DNA of 64,000 nucleotides, taken from contig NZ_VDUW01000004.1 of the NCBI RefSeq assembly GCF_008039555.1, positions 1-64,000 on the forward strand, written 5' to 3'. Of the stretch, positions 48,453 to 61,102 are shown piece after piece (within the stretch, counting starts at the first letter, position 1; every line of letters starts with the position of its first letter). Below the pieces are notes generated by a model. That model was not told the origin of the DNA. It searched no databases and worked only from the letters and a program-made list of their open reading frames with translations. A program made the translations under genes and the position numbers. This DNA is from Cerasibacillus terrae. GTDB taxonomy: Bacteria; Bacillota; Bacilli; Bacillales; Amphibacillaceae.

Positions 48453-49310
48453 TCAATAAGATACTTTCTTTTTATTAGAGCGTAAAGAGCGCCAAATAAT
48501 TCCTTGTTGTGGTGCAAATAAAAATGCCAAAATAAATAAAGCCGTAGCGACTAAAACAATAACAGCACCAGATGTTAAGTTATATTTAAAGCTAAAATAT
48601 AATCCTAATACACTGGAAACTGCTCCGAAAAAAGCAGATAAGAAAATCATGGTTGATAATCGGTTTGTTAATAAATACGCTGTTGCAGCAGGAGTAATCA
48701 ACATTGCTACGACAAGTATGACACCAACTGTTTGTAATGATGCTACTGTTACCAATGTTAGTAATACCATCAACCCATAATGAACAAGTTTTGTTGGTAT
48801 CCCGTATGATTTTGAAATAATTGGGTCAAATGTCGTAATTAAAAATTCTTTATAAAAAATAAATACAAACAATAAAACAACAACACCAATAATAAGTGTT
48901 AACCACATGTCTGATGAACGTACAGATAATACGTTACCAAATAAGATTTGCGATAAATCCACTGCAGTTTGTGCTTTCATTAAAAGTAAAATACCTAATG
49001 CAAAAAACGCAGAAAACACAATTCCAATAGATGAATCGCTTTTAATTCGACTATTTTGAGTAACAAATCCAATACCGAGTGCTGTAATTATTCCCATAAG
49101 AACCGCACCATAGAAATAATTGATACCTAACATAAATGAAATGGCAACACCTGGCAAAATCGCGTGAGAAATAGCATCACCCATTAACGCCATTCCACGT
49201 AGAATAATAAAACTTCCAATTACACCACATAATATTCCAACCATTATGGAAGTGAAAAGAGCCTTTTGTAAAAATTCATAATTCATAATATCTTGAACGA
49301 ATTGTAACAT
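48453..49310 (-). CDS. mntC: Manganese-type ABC transporter permease
   Basis: 285 aa, ABC-3 family with about eight to nine membrane segments. It has GSFIILRGMALMGDAISHAILPGVA near residues 31-55 (quoted in part: RGMALMGDAISHAILPG) and VGVILVVAMLITPAATAYLL. It shares one base (TAATG) with the ATPase gene. Only one permease gene is present, as in staphylococcal mntABC, while B. subtilis has two. Confidence 0.85.
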   Translation of the reverse strand: MLQFVQDIMNYEFLQKALFTSIMVGILCGVIGSFIILRGMALMGDAISHAILPGVAISFMLGINYFYGAVLMGIITALGIGFVTQNSRIKSDSSIGIVFSAFFALGILLLMKAQTAVDLSQILFGNVLSVRSSDMWLTLIIGVVVLLFVFIFYKEFLITTFDPIISKSYGIPTKLVHYGLMVLLTLVTVASLQTVGVILVVAMLITPAATAYLLTNRLSTMIFLSAFFGAVSSVLGLYFSFKYNLTSGAVIVLVATALFILAFLFAPQQGIIWRSLRSNKKKVSY

Positions 49311-50050
49311 TAAACACCTACCTCCATGTTCATGAATGGAAAGTTTGTCTGATATGCTCTTGTCATAGTTTCACGTTGAAAGACATCACGGACTGGACCT
49401 GATTGAATTAATTTCTTATTGATTAAAATTAAATCATCAAAATAATCTTCTACTTTAGACAAGTCATGATGAATGACAAATACCGTTTTACCTTCATCTC
49501 GTAATTGTTTAAGAATATTTATAATGGTTTGTTCACTTGCCACGTCAATTCCAACAAAAGGTTCGTCTAAAAAGAACATTTCTGCTCGTTGTGCAAGTGC
49601 TCGTGCTAAGAAAACGCGTTGTTGTTGACCACCAGATAATTCGCCAATTTGATGCTTTGCAAACTTTTCCATTCCTACTTTTTCCAAACATTCACGTGCC
49701 CATTTTTTTTCCTTTTTACCAGGTCTACGAAATAAACCTAACTGAGGATATGTCCCAAGTAATACCGTATCAATCACATTAATCGGAAAATCCCAATCTA
49801 AATCACTTCGTTGCGGAACATAGGCAATATTTTTTCGCATTGTCTTAATTTCTTTGCCATGAATTTTGACTTCACCATAATCTTTTGGGATTAAGCCAAG
49901 GATTGCTTTCATCATTGTCGATTTACCTGCACCATTCGGTCCAATAATACCAATCAGTTTTCCTTTACCAAGTGAAAAGGAAATATCCTGAATAACTTCT
50001 TTTCCATAATATGATACGTGCAGATTATTAATTTCTATGGCTTTTTCCAT
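49310..50050 (-). CDS. mntB: Manganese-type ABC transporter ATP-binding protein
   Basis: 246 aa. Walker A GPNGAGKST, signature LSGGQQQRVFLARAL and Walker B MFFLDEPFVGID are complete. The frame reaches 50077, but AAGGAAGGTG precedes the ATG at 50050. First gene of the operon, behind a leader of roughly 245 nt. Confidence 0.87.
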   Translation of the reverse strand: MEKAIEINNLHVSYYGKEVIQDISFSLGKGKLIGIIGPNGAGKSTMMKAILGLIPKDYGEVKIHGKEIKTMRKNIAYVPQRSDLDWDFPINVIDTVLLGTYPQLGLFRRPGKKEKKWARECLEKVGMEKFAKHQIGELSGGQQQRVFLARALAQRAEMFFLDEPFVGIDVASEQTIINILKQLRDEGKTVFVIHHDLSKVEDYFDDLILINKKLIQSGPVRDVFQRETMTRAYQTNFPFMNMEVGV

Positions 50051-50094
50051 TTTTTTCACCTTCCTTTTATCACACAAAAAACATTCTCATTTAT

Positions 50095-50261
50095 TTATAA
50101 AGTGAAACTTCAATCAATGGGAGTTTTCTTCTTCTCCCATTATTGTTAGTTGAACGAATCGGGCCTTTACTGGCTGTTGATTCTCCACTTATAATTCTTG
50201 AATATCTCGAATTTTTGAAGTGGAGTTCTTACAGCCAGTGGCCAGTTAATCTGCGATAAAA
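50095..50261 (+). repeat. Dispersed two-hairpin element, copy E
   Basis: It starts ATAAAGTGAAACTTCAATCA, has hairpin arms AATGGGAG/CTCCCATT and TACTGGCTGT/TACAGCCAGT, and ends CAGTTAATCTGCGATAAA. It lies between the mnt promoter and the ATPase start codon, in the orientation opposite to transcription. Confidence 0.88.
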
Positions 50262-50301
50262 ACATGATTACACCTATAAATTTTTCCTCCGTACAATGAA
50301 T

Positions 50302-50330
50302 AGTATATTAGACAAATAATTAGATGTCAA
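50302..50330 (-). promoter_or_regulatory. Promoter of the manganese-type operon
   Basis: TTGACA (50325-50330) and TATACT (50302-50307) with a 17-bp spacer on the minus strand, a near-consensus sigma-A promoter. The start point would be near 50295. Confidence 0.8.
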
Positions 50331-50337
50331 CAATTAA

Positions 50338-50353
50338 TTTGGTCTAAGGAAAC
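50338..50353. promoter_or_regulatory. MntR-like operator
   Basis: TTTGGTCTAAGGAAAC resembles the known MntR site type TTTGCMTTARGGAAAC. It lies directly upstream of the -35 box. It supports manganese rather than zinc or iron as the substrate. Confidence 0.65.
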
Positions 50354-50420
50354 ATTTTAACGTAATCAACTTCTTACTGTTCGTTTAGTATCAGTTCCTT
50401 TACTCATTTTATTCTGGAAA

Positions 50421-50467
50421 TAAGAAATACGCTACACCTAAACATGGAATGTAGCGTATTTCTTATA
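50421..50467 (-). terminator. Terminator of rnr
   Basis: AAATACGCTACA and TGTAGCGTATTT form a perfect stem shortly after the rnr stop (50493). Confidence 0.85.
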
Positions 50468-50492
50468 AGATATGCGTATACCTATCTTTTCA

Positions 50493-52646
50493 TTATTTTC
50501 CAGTTGTGTCTTGAACAAGTTCAAAGTCAACCACTCGTTCATCTAAATTAACGCTGATTACTTTAACGGTTACTTCTTGCCCAATTCGATATACTTTTCC
50601 AGTTCGTTCTCCAATTAATGCATAGCTTTTTTCGTTGAAATGGTAATAGTCATCAATTAGATAACTAACATGGATCAGCCCTTCTACTGTATTTTCCAAT
50701 TCAACAAATAAACCAAAGCTTGTCACAGAACTGATAACACCTGAAAATTGTTCCCCAATTTTATCTTGCATATATTCTGCTTTCTTCAAATCATCTGTTT
50801 CTCGTTCAGCATCAACCGCTCTTCGCTCCATCATCGATGCATGCTTTGTAATATCTGGTAATAAATTCTCCCATCTATGAATCACTTTTTTATTCATTTC
50901 TTCATTTATTAAATACGTATGAATTAGGCGATGAACAATCAAATCAGGATAACGTCTAATCGGTGATGTAAAGTGAGTGTAATATGTAGCCGCTAGCCCA
51001 AAATGCCCCACACTTTCCGGGTCGTATTTCGCTTGTTTCATCGATCGTAACATCAGTTTTGATACAATCATTTCCTCTGGTTTACCTTGAACTTTTTCCA
51101 ATACCTTTTGTAACTGTTGTGGATGAATATCATTTGCTACACCTTTTGCACGCACACCTAGTCCTGCTAAAAACTCGAAGAAGCTTTGTAATTTACCTTC
51201 GTCTGGATTTTCATGAATCCGATAAACAAATGGAACATTTAACCAGTGGAAATGTTCTGCAACTGTTTCGTTTGCGGCTAACATAAACTCTTCAATTAAA
51301 CGCTCAGCAACAGAACGTTCTCGAATAACAACATCTTTTGCTTTTCCATCTTCATCGACAAGTACTTGTGCTTCTTTAAAGTCAAAATCAATAGCTCCTC
51401 GCCCCATCCGTTTACCACGTAAAATGGCAGCAAGTTTTTCCATTTGTTCAAACATCGGAACAAGTGATTTATATTTTTCACGTAAAGAAGCATCTTTTTC
51501 CACTAATATTTGATTGACATCAGAATATGTCATTCTTTCTGTTGTTCGAATCACACTTGGAAAAATTGCATGATGAACCACTTTCCCAGTGGAGTCAATT
51601 TCCATTTCACAACTTAAAGTCAAGCGGTCTACCTGAGGGTTCAAGGAACATATCCCATTTGATAACCGATGTGGAATCATCGGGATAACACGATCAACTA
51701 AATATACACTTGTTCCTCTTTCTAAGGCTTCTTGATCTATTGGAGAATTTTCCGTCACATAATGACTAACATCTGCAATATGTACGCCGAGTTTATAATT
51801 TCCATTTTCTAATTTTGTAACTGTTACCGCATCATCTAGGTCCTTAGCATCTGCACCATCAATTGTTACAATTGTTTCATTTCGTAAATCACGACGCCCT
51901 GAAAAATCCTTTTCATCTACCGATTCCGGCACATCTGTTGCGTGCTTTAGAACATCTTCAGGAAATTCGATATGAATACCATGTTTATAAATAATGGATA
52001 GAATATCAATTCCGGGATCATTTTCATGACCTAGAATTTTTACGATTTCCCCTTCTGCACTTTTCCTTCCTTCTGGATAATTTGTAATTCTCACAATGAC
52101 TTTATGGCCTTGAAAAGCACCATTTATTTTATCTTTAGGAATAAAGATATCATTCGGAATGCGTTTATCATCTGCAATGACAAAGCCAAATGACTTATTA
52201 TCTTCAAATGTCCCGACGATTTGTGTAATTCCTCGTTCTAGGATACGGATAACAGATCCCTCTGGGCGATTTCTATCTACATCTTGCTTTTCAATTCGTA
52301 CAAGAACTAGATCATTATTCATTGCAGAAGCTAAATCTGAATGATGGATATATATATCCACTTGATCTGGATCATCTGGAATTAGAAATGCAAATCCTTT
52401 CGCATGCATTTGGATTCTACCACGTATTAAATTCATTTTTTCAGGTAGACCGAAATGATTTTTTCTTGTACGGACAAGTTCACCAGATTCCTCTAGTCTA
52501 TTTAATGCAATAATAAGTGATTTAAACTCAGCTGCATCTTGAAGTTCTAAGACATCTTCTAATTCATGTACAGAAAGTGGCTTTTTCCCGTTTTCCATAA
52601 AATAAGCTTTAATTCTATCTTCCATTTCTGTATTCAAAAATTTCAC
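50493..52646 (-). CDS. rnr: Ribonuclease R
   Basis: 717 aa, a 3'-5' exoribonuclease of the RNase II/RNB family. In order it has an N-terminal winged helix, two cold-shock domains, the RNB catalytic core ([14 protein letters not shown] with the metal-binding aspartates, about residues 260-275) and a C-terminal S1 domain. It degrades structured RNA, including mRNA released by tmRNA, fitting its nearness to smpB-ssrA. The start is unsettled: GTG at 52646 overlaps the AAGGAAGGTG Shine-Dalgarno, and a TTG at 52637 has better spacing. Confidence 0.95.
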   Translation of the reverse strand: MKFLNTEMEDRIKAYFMENGKKPLSVHELEDVLELQDAAEFKSLIIALNRLEESGELVRTRKNHFGLPEKMNLIRGRIQMHAKGFAFLIPDDPDQVDIYIHHSDLASAMNNDLVLVRIEKQDVDRNRPEGSVIRILERGITQIVGTFEDNKSFGFVIADDKRIPNDIFIPKDKINGAFQGHKVIVRITNYPEGRKSAEGEIVKILGHENDPGIDILSIIYKHGIHIEFPEDVLKHATDVPESVDEKDFSGRRDLRNETIVTIDGADAKDLDDAVTVTKLENGNYKLGVHIADVSHYVTENSPIDQEALERGTSVYLVDRVIPMIPHRLSNGICSLNPQVDRLTLSCEMEIDSTGKVVHHAIFPSVIRTTERMTYSDVNQILVEKDASLREKYKSLVPMFEQMEKLAAILRGKRMGRGAIDFDFKEAQVLVDEDGKAKDVVIRERSVAERLIEEFMLAANETVAEHFHWLNVPFVYRIHENPDEGKLQSFFEFLAGLGVRAKGVANDIHPQQLQKVLEKVQGKPEEMIVSKLMLRSMKQAKYDPESVGHFGLAATYYTHFTSPIRRYPDLIVHRLIHTYLINEEMNKKVIHRWENLLPDITKHASMMERRAVDAERETDDLKKAEYMQDKIGEQFSGVISSVTSFGLFVELENTVEGLIHVSYLIDDYYHFNEKSYALIGERTGKVYRIGQEVTVKVISVNLDERVVDFELVQDTTGK

Positions 52647-52670
52647 CTTCCTTTTTTCTATTTATATTAT

Positions 52671-53417
52671 CTATTGTGCCCATTGTAATGACTCTAGAAA
52701 CGTATAAATATCATCGTGAAGTTGATTTCTCTCTTTGTCTAAAGTAATCACATGCCCTGACTCTTCGTACCAGTTTAATTGTTTGGATTCTGATTCAATA
52801 TTTTCATAAATATAATTAGCACTTTTCGGATTGATCATTTGATCGAGGCGAGCCTGCACAATCATTGTTGGTGTATAAATGGTATCAATCTGTTTCTGAA
52901 CATCTTCAATCGATATACCAATCTGTGTAAACATTGGCTGAGATGCATCCATTAAAAGCTCCATTTCTTTTTGAACGGTTTTTTCATCTTTCTTTTCTAA
53001 TTGTTTGTACTGCTTTGCGAAATGTTTAAAACCTGCTGTCAGTTGTCTTTCATTATCAAAAAACATGGGAGCACACATCGGGATAGCTGCTTTAACTGGG
53101 AAAGAATTTGCTAATTTCAAGCTCAAAACTCCGCCAAGAGAAAGTCCAGCAACAGCGATTTCCTCATATCCTAATTCTTTCAAATGATGATAACCTTGTA
53201 CGGCATCTTCCCACCAATCTGCTGGAGTGGTTTGAATTAATTTTTCTGGTGCTTGTCCATGTCCTCGATAAATTGGAGCATGGCTTGTATATCCATGTTT
53301 TTCTAAAAATCTACCGAGCATTCGTACATCTGCTGAATGTCCTGTAAATCCATGAAGTAAAAGTACTGCTCTCGGTCCTTTCTCAAATGTAAATGGTTCA
53401 GGTTGTTTTATTTTCAT
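52671..53417 (-). CDS. Carboxylesterase (Est30/YvaK-like)
   Basis: 248 aa, alpha/beta hydrolase. The nucleophile Ser lies in GLSLGG (about residue 93), the oxyanion region is LLLHGFTGHSAD, the acid is in ARLDQMI and the His in EESGHVITLD. It matches the thermophilic Est30 type that cuts short-chain esters; natural substrate unknown. Its position between secG and rnr is the standard Bacillus order. Confidence 0.9.
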   Translation of the reverse strand: MKIKQPEPFTFEKGPRAVLLLHGFTGHSADVRMLGRFLEKHGYTSHAPIYRGHGQAPEKLIQTTPADWWEDAVQGYHHLKELGYEEIAVAGLSLGGVLSLKLANSFPVKAAIPMCAPMFFDNERQLTAGFKHFAKQYKQLEKKDEKTVQKEMELLMDASQPMFTQIGISIEDVQKQIDTIYTPTMIVQARLDQMINPKSANYIYENIESESKQLNWYEESGHVITLDKERNQLHDDIYTFLESLQWAQ

Positions 53418-53494
53418 TTCTCAAATCCCCTTCGAACTATAAATCCTTCATCTTATCACTATTTTACCCATTTTCACAAAAATACACCATAATA

Positions 53495-53526
53495 AAAAAC
53501 CCTACCATATATATGATAAGGGTCCA
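53495..53526 (-). terminator. Terminator after secG
   Basis: ACCCTTATCATAT and ATATGGTAGGGT form a stem followed by TTTTTT on the minus strand. Confidence 0.75.
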
Positions 53527-53529
53527 TTG

Positions 53530-53760
53530 TTAAATAATATACGCACTAATAAATGCTAACACAAAGAAGATAACACCTGTCACAATTGTACCGCGATGTA
53601 AAAAAAGATCAAAACCTCTTGCCTTTTGCTTTCCAAATAATTGCTCTGCTCCTCCAGAAATCGCTCCAGACAAGCCAGCACTTTTTCCACTTTGTAATAA
53701 AACAAGAATAATCATAATAATAGCATCTACTACAAGTATAGTATTAATTGCTGTCTCCAC
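53530..53760 (-). CDS. secG: Preprotein translocase subunit SecG
   Basis: 76 aa with two membrane segments joined by the conserved cytoplasmic loop [20 protein letters not shown]. It belongs to the SecYEG channel and helps export. The frame begins at 53790, but the family start falls at the GTG at 53760, which has GGAGGTG 10 nt upstream. Confidence 0.93.
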   Translation of the reverse strand: METAINTILVVDAIIMIILVLLQSGKSAGLSGAISGGAEQLFGKQKARGFDLFLHRGTIVTGVIFFVLAFISAYII

Positions 53761-53951
53761 CGTACAACGACACCTCCTAAAAACGCTCAATATAATCTGA
53801 TTTATGACTCGTTCCTAATAACTATGCTATTTTATACTTTAGCATAAATAGGAAGTAGATAGCAAGCTATTTTAGATTGCCATACCGTAATCATGGAAGA
53901 ACATTTTTTTTCGGATTATAATAAAGATAACAAAGGGTTGGAGGGATACGA

Positions 53952-54881
53952 ATGAAAGAATCATTTTGGTTAACAGTAAAAGATGACGTTCCTTTGCATG
54001 TAATAAAGTGGTTTCAAAAAGAACAAAAACCTAAAGCAATTATTCAATTATCACATGGCATGGTAGAACACATTGATAGATATGATGAATTTGCTAAATT
54101 TTTAGTAAGCAAACAAATTTACGTATATGGTAATGATCATAGAGGTCATGGAGAAACAGGGAAAAATCAAGGTTTATTAGGATATTTTTCTGGATCAGAT
54201 GGTTTTAGGAAAGTTGCTGATGATTTATATGAAGTAACAAAGAAAATAAAGAAAGATTATCCCCACACACCAATTATATTATTAGGTCATAGTATGGGAT
54301 CATTTCTCGCACGAAAATATATTCAGACATATAGTGAGGAATTAGATGGAGTTATTTTATCTGGAACAACCTATGCTTCTTTAATAGAAACGAAGCTAGG
54401 TAAAGTGTTAGCCGCACAAGCTCGTCCTAAGGAAAAGGCCGAACTTTTAAATAAGCTCATTTTTGGAACATATAATAAAGGCATTTCTAAACCAAATACA
54501 GAATTCGATTGGCTTTCAAGAGATACAAAATCTGTCCAGGCTTATATGGATGATCCACTTTGTGGCTTTGTTCCTACAGGGAGATTCTTTTATGATTTAT
54601 TCACAGGCTTAGAAATGATACATGATACACAACTAAATCAACATATTCGCCGTAAATTACCAATGCTATTTATTAGTGGGGACAAAGATCCTGTCGGTAA
54701 AAATGCAAGAAATATATGGAAAGCAGCACAAGTTTATCATGATTTAAATATGGAAAACATAATGGTAACACTTGTTCATGGTGGAAGACATGAAATCTTA
54801 AATGAAACAAATAAATCAGAGGTATATTCTTTTATTTTTCAATGGATAATATCTTTGCTAAATCACAAATATAAGAAATAG
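53952..54881 (+). CDS. Alpha/beta hydrolase, monoacylglycerol lipase/lysophospholipase type
   Basis: 309 aa. The nucleophile Ser lies in GHSMGSFLAR, the N-terminal part has LSHGMVEHIDRY and the lid region GNDHRGHGETG, the acid is in SGDKDPVG and the His in HGGRHEILNE. These fit the serine aminopeptidase S33 / YtpA-like lipase group. GGAGGG precedes the ATG. It lies upstream of ptsI on the plus strand; the two need not work together. Confidence 0.87.
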   Translation: MKESFWLTVKDDVPLHVIKWFQKEQKPKAIIQLSHGMVEHIDRYDEFAKFLVSKQIYVYGNDHRGHGETGKNQGLLGYFSGSDGFRKVADDLYEVTKKIKKDYPHTPIILLGHSMGSFLARKYIQTYSEELDGVILSGTTYASLIETKLGKVLAAQARPKEKAELLNKLIFGTYNKGISKPNTEFDWLSRDTKSVQAYMDDPLCGFVPTGRFFYDLFTGLEMIHDTQLNQHIRRKLPMLFISGDKDPVGKNARNIWKAAQVYHDLNMENIMVTLVHGGRHEILNETNKSEVYSFIFQWIISLLNHKYKK

Positions 54882-54962
54882 AAAATAAGCTTTTAGTGTG
54901 GATACAATGACTAAATCTAATCTTACGCAAGGGATTAAAAGTCTGAAAAACAAAGGATGATG

Positions 54963-56687
54963 ATGGTGAAACAAATCCAAGGTATTGCAGCGTCTAATGG
55001 AATTGCCATTGCAAAAGCATATCAATTAAATGAACCAGAGTTAACCTATAAAAACAAGCACACAGAAAATCCTGAACAAGATCTGGAGCGCTTGATAAAG
55101 GCATTAAACATTTCAAAAGAAGATTTAGATAAAATCCGCGAACATACAGAACAAGCACTAGGTAAAGAACATGCAGAGATATTTTCTGCACATTTACTTA
55201 TTTTAAATGACCCAGAATACATTAATCCAATAAAAGATAAAATTAATAAGGAAATGGCATCTGCTGAGGCTGCTTTAGAATCTGTAACAAACATGTTTGT
55301 CGATATTTTTAAAAATATGGATAATGCCTATATGCGAGAACGTGCAGCAGATTTACAAGATGTCGCAAAACGTGTAATGGCACATTTATTAAATATTCCA
55401 TTACCAGATCTTGCTTTAATTGATGAAGAAGTAATTATTGTTGCCCATGATTTGACACCATCTGATACTGCACAATTGAATCGGAAATATGTAAAAGGTT
55501 TTATCACAGATGTTGGAGGGCGTACATCACATTCTGCAATAATGGCAAGATCTCTTGAAATTCCGGCTGTCGTCGGTACAAAGAACATAACATCGACCGT
55601 AAAACAGGGTGAACCCGTTATTATTGATGGAACGGAAGGAAAAATCATCACACAAGTTGATGAAGAAACGAAAAACATATATCAACAAAAGTTAAAGGAT
55701 TTTAAAAAACAACAACAATTATGGGTGAAATTAAAAGATGAACCAACTCGCACAAAAGATAAAATACAAGTTGAATTATCTGGAAATATTGGAACACCGA
55801 GAGATGTAGGCTCTGTTCTAGAAAACGGAGGCGAAGGTATTGGTTTATATCGGACAGAATTCTTATTTATGGGTCAGGCTGAAATGCCAACAGAGGATAT
55901 GCAATTTGAGGCATATAAATCTGTCCTCGAGATGATGGAAGATAAACCGGTAATTGTTCGAACACTCGATATCGGTGGAGATAAAGAAGTCGATTATTTA
56001 GATTTACCTAAAGAAATTAATCCTTTCCTAGGATTCCGGGCAATTCGATTTTGTTTAGCAAACGAAGCAATGTTTCGGACGCAATTACGCGCTTTGCTTC
56101 GATCCAGTATTCACGGAAATTTAAAAATCATGTTTCCAATGGTTGCTACCTTAGAAGAATTTCGTCAAGCAAAACAATTATTACTCGAGGAAAAAGAAAA
56201 TTTACAAAAAGAAGAAATCGATGTAGCAGACAATATTGAGGTAGGAATTATGGTGGAAATCCCATCAACAGCTATCCTTGCTAACCAATTTGCCAAAGAA
56301 GTCGATTTCTTTAGTATAGGAACAAATGATTTAATTCAATACACAATGGCAGCTGATAGGATGAATGAGCATGTCTCCTATCTCTATCAACCATACCATC
56401 CAGCCATTTTGAATCTTGTTCATCAAGTAATTCAGGCAGCCCACCGCGAAGGAAAATGGGTCGGAATGTGCGGTGAAATGGCCGGTGACCCCGTTGCTAT
56501 TCCGATTCTATTAGGCTTGGGTTTGGATGAATTTAGTATGAGTGCATCATCCATATTACCTGCACGATCACAGATAAGTACATTATCTAAACAGGAAATG
56601 GAAGAATTAGCACGTACTGTTTTAAAAATGGGGACAGCAGAAGAAGTTAAAAAATTAGTAAAAGAAAAAACACCACGCAGTTTCTGA
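54963..56687 (+). CDS. ptsI: Phosphoenolpyruvate-protein phosphotransferase (PTS enzyme I)
   Basis: 574 aa, full length. The phosphorylated His lies in [17 protein letters not shown] (about residue 190). The PEP-binding barrel has [22 protein letters not shown] and the cysteine motif GMCGEMAGD. It takes phosphate from PEP and gives it to HPr. Three ATGs in a row precede GTG; AAAGGA suits the third ATG at 54963. Unusually, no ptsH lies upstream, unlike the ptsGHI or ptsHI order usual in bacilli. HPr must be encoded elsewhere. Confidence 0.93.
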   Translation: MVKQIQGIAASNGIAIAKAYQLNEPELTYKNKHTENPEQDLERLIKALNISKEDLDKIREHTEQALGKEHAEIFSAHLLILNDPEYINPIKDKINKEMASAEAALESVTNMFVDIFKNMDNAYMRERAADLQDVAKRVMAHLLNIPLPDLALIDEEVIIVAHDLTPSDTAQLNRKYVKGFITDVGGRTSHSAIMARSLEIPAVVGTKNITSTVKQGEPVIIDGTEGKIITQVDEETKNIYQQKLKDFKKQQQLWVKLKDEPTRTKDKIQVELSGNIGTPRDVGSVLENGGEGIGLYRTEFLFMGQAEMPTEDMQFEAYKSVLEMMEDKPVIVRTLDIGGDKEVDYLDLPKEINPFLGFRAIRFCLANEAMFRTQLRALLRSSIHGNLKIMFPMVATLEEFRQAKQLLLEEKENLQKEEIDVADNIEVGIMVEIPSTAILANQFAKEVDFFSIGTNDLIQYTMAADRMNEHVSYLYQPYHPAILNLVHQVIQAAHREGKWVGMCGEMAGDPVAIPILLGLGLDEFSMSASSILPARSQISTLSKQEMEELARTVLKMGTAEEVKKLVKEKTPRSF

Positions 56688-56705
56688 AACCTTTGTAGGT
56701 TTTAA
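56688..56705 (+). terminator. Small hairpin after ptsI
   Basis: AAACC-TTTGTA-GGTTT immediately after the ptsI stop. It is weak, so the following array may take part in ending or protecting the transcript. Confidence 0.35.
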
Positions 56706-56717
56706 GAGAGTGGTGAG

Positions 56718-57397
56718 GCGCGGATATCGGGATTTCAGCGTGGATATCGGGATTCGAGTGAATATATCGGGATTCGCGGCATTATATCGGGATTCAGAGC
56801 AATATATCGGGATTCAAACACGGATATCGGGATTTCGGAGCGTTATATCGGGATTCAGAGCAATATATCGGGATTCAAGCGAATATATCGGGATTCGCGG
56901 CATTATATCGGGATTCAAACGCGGATATCGGGATTCGAGCGAATATATCGGGATTCGCGGCAATATATCGGGATTCAGAGCAATATATCAGGATTCAGAG
57001 CAATATATCGGGATTCAAGCGCAGATATCGGGATTCAAACACGGATATCGGGATTCGCGGCATTATATCGGGATTCAGAGCAATATATCGGGATTCAAAT
57101 GCGGATATCGGGATTCGGAGCGTTATATCGGGATTCGAGCGAATATATCGGGATTCGCGGCATTATATCGGGATTCGGCGTGGATATCGGGATTCAGAGC
57201 AATATATCGGGATTCAAACACGGATATCGGGATTCGGAGCGTTATATCGGGATTCGAGCGAATATATCGGGATTCGCGGCATTATATCGGGATTCGGCGC
57301 GGATATCGGGATTCAGAGCAATATATCGGGATTCAAACACGGATATCGGGATTCGAGCGAATATATCGGGATTCAAACGCGGATATCGGGATTCAAG
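56718..57397. repeat. 20-bp-period tandem array 2, 34 units
   Basis: ATATCGGGATTC (one copy with ATATCAGGATTC) occurs 34 times, mostly every 20 bp with some 19- and 21-bp steps. A higher-order 119-bp block of six units is repeated from about 57077 to 57315, showing recent expansion. It lies between the convergent ptsI and eno genes. As in array 1 the overlapping ORFs are open by composition and are not counted as genes. Confidence 0.93.
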
Positions 57398-57421
57398 AGT
57401 AAACAGTATAATTCTCAACAT

Positions 57422-57467
57422 AAAAAAAGGGGCTATGTGGTGCAGTACCACATAACTCCTTTTTACT
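57422..57467 (-). terminator. Terminator of eno and the glycolytic operon
   Basis: AAAGGAGTTATGTGGTAC and GCACCACATAGCCCCTTT form a strong stem followed by TTTT on the minus strand. Confidence 0.88.
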
Positions 57468-57472
57468 ATCCA

Positions 57473-60306
<2,834 letters not shown>

Positions 60307-60314
<8 letters not shown>

Positions 60315-61068
60315 TTTTTCCGGCCTCCACAAGTTGAATAAAAGATGGAGCTTCGAGACTAGCTCCGCCAACTAATGCACCATCAATATCTGATTGTGCT
60401 AACAATTCATCCACATTAGCTGGTTTTACACTACCACCATATTGGATGATGATTTTGTCTGCTAATTCTTTAGATGTTTGTTCTTCTATTGTTTGACGGA
60501 TATGTTGGCATACCTCATTAGCTTCTTTACTTGTAGCTGTTTTTCCTGTTCCGATAGCCCATATTGGTTCATAAGCAATAATCATTTGAGCAACTAATGC
60601 TTCATCAAGCCCTGCAATTGCCTTTTCCACTTGTGATGTAACAAATGATTTTGTTTCATTCGCCTGGCGTTGTTCTAATGATTCACCAACACAAACAATC
60701 GGTGTTAAACCATGTTCAAAAGCGGCATGTACTTTTTTATTAACTGTTTCATCTGTTTCACTAAAATATTGTCTACGTTCTGAATGCCCAATAATAACAT
60801 GGGTAACTCCGATGTCTTTCAACATTACAGGACTGACTTCTCCTGTAAATGCACCAGATTCTTCATAGTGCATATTTTGTGCACTAATTTGAAGGGGTGT
60901 GTTTTTTGCTTTTTCAACAAGTGTTGCAAGTTGTGTAAATGGTGCACAAATAATTGCATCAACTTGTTCTGACTGTTCTAGTTTTGGTGCTACTTCCTCT
61001 ACAAATTGTGTTGCTTCAGAAAGTGTTTTATTCATTTTCCAATTTCCTGCAATAACTTTCTTTCTCAT
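60307..61068 (-). CDS. tpiA: Triosephosphate isomerase
   Basis: 253 aa TIM barrel. The catalytic Glu is in [11 protein letters not shown], the electrophilic His in IIGHSERRQ, and the N-terminal Lys in GNWKMNKT. It interconverts dihydroxyacetone phosphate and glyceraldehyde 3-phosphate. Third gene of the operon segment, 34 bp after pgk. Confidence 0.97.
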
Positions 61069-61102
61069 CTGTCATCACCTCTCGTGTTTCATTAACCAGT
61101 CC

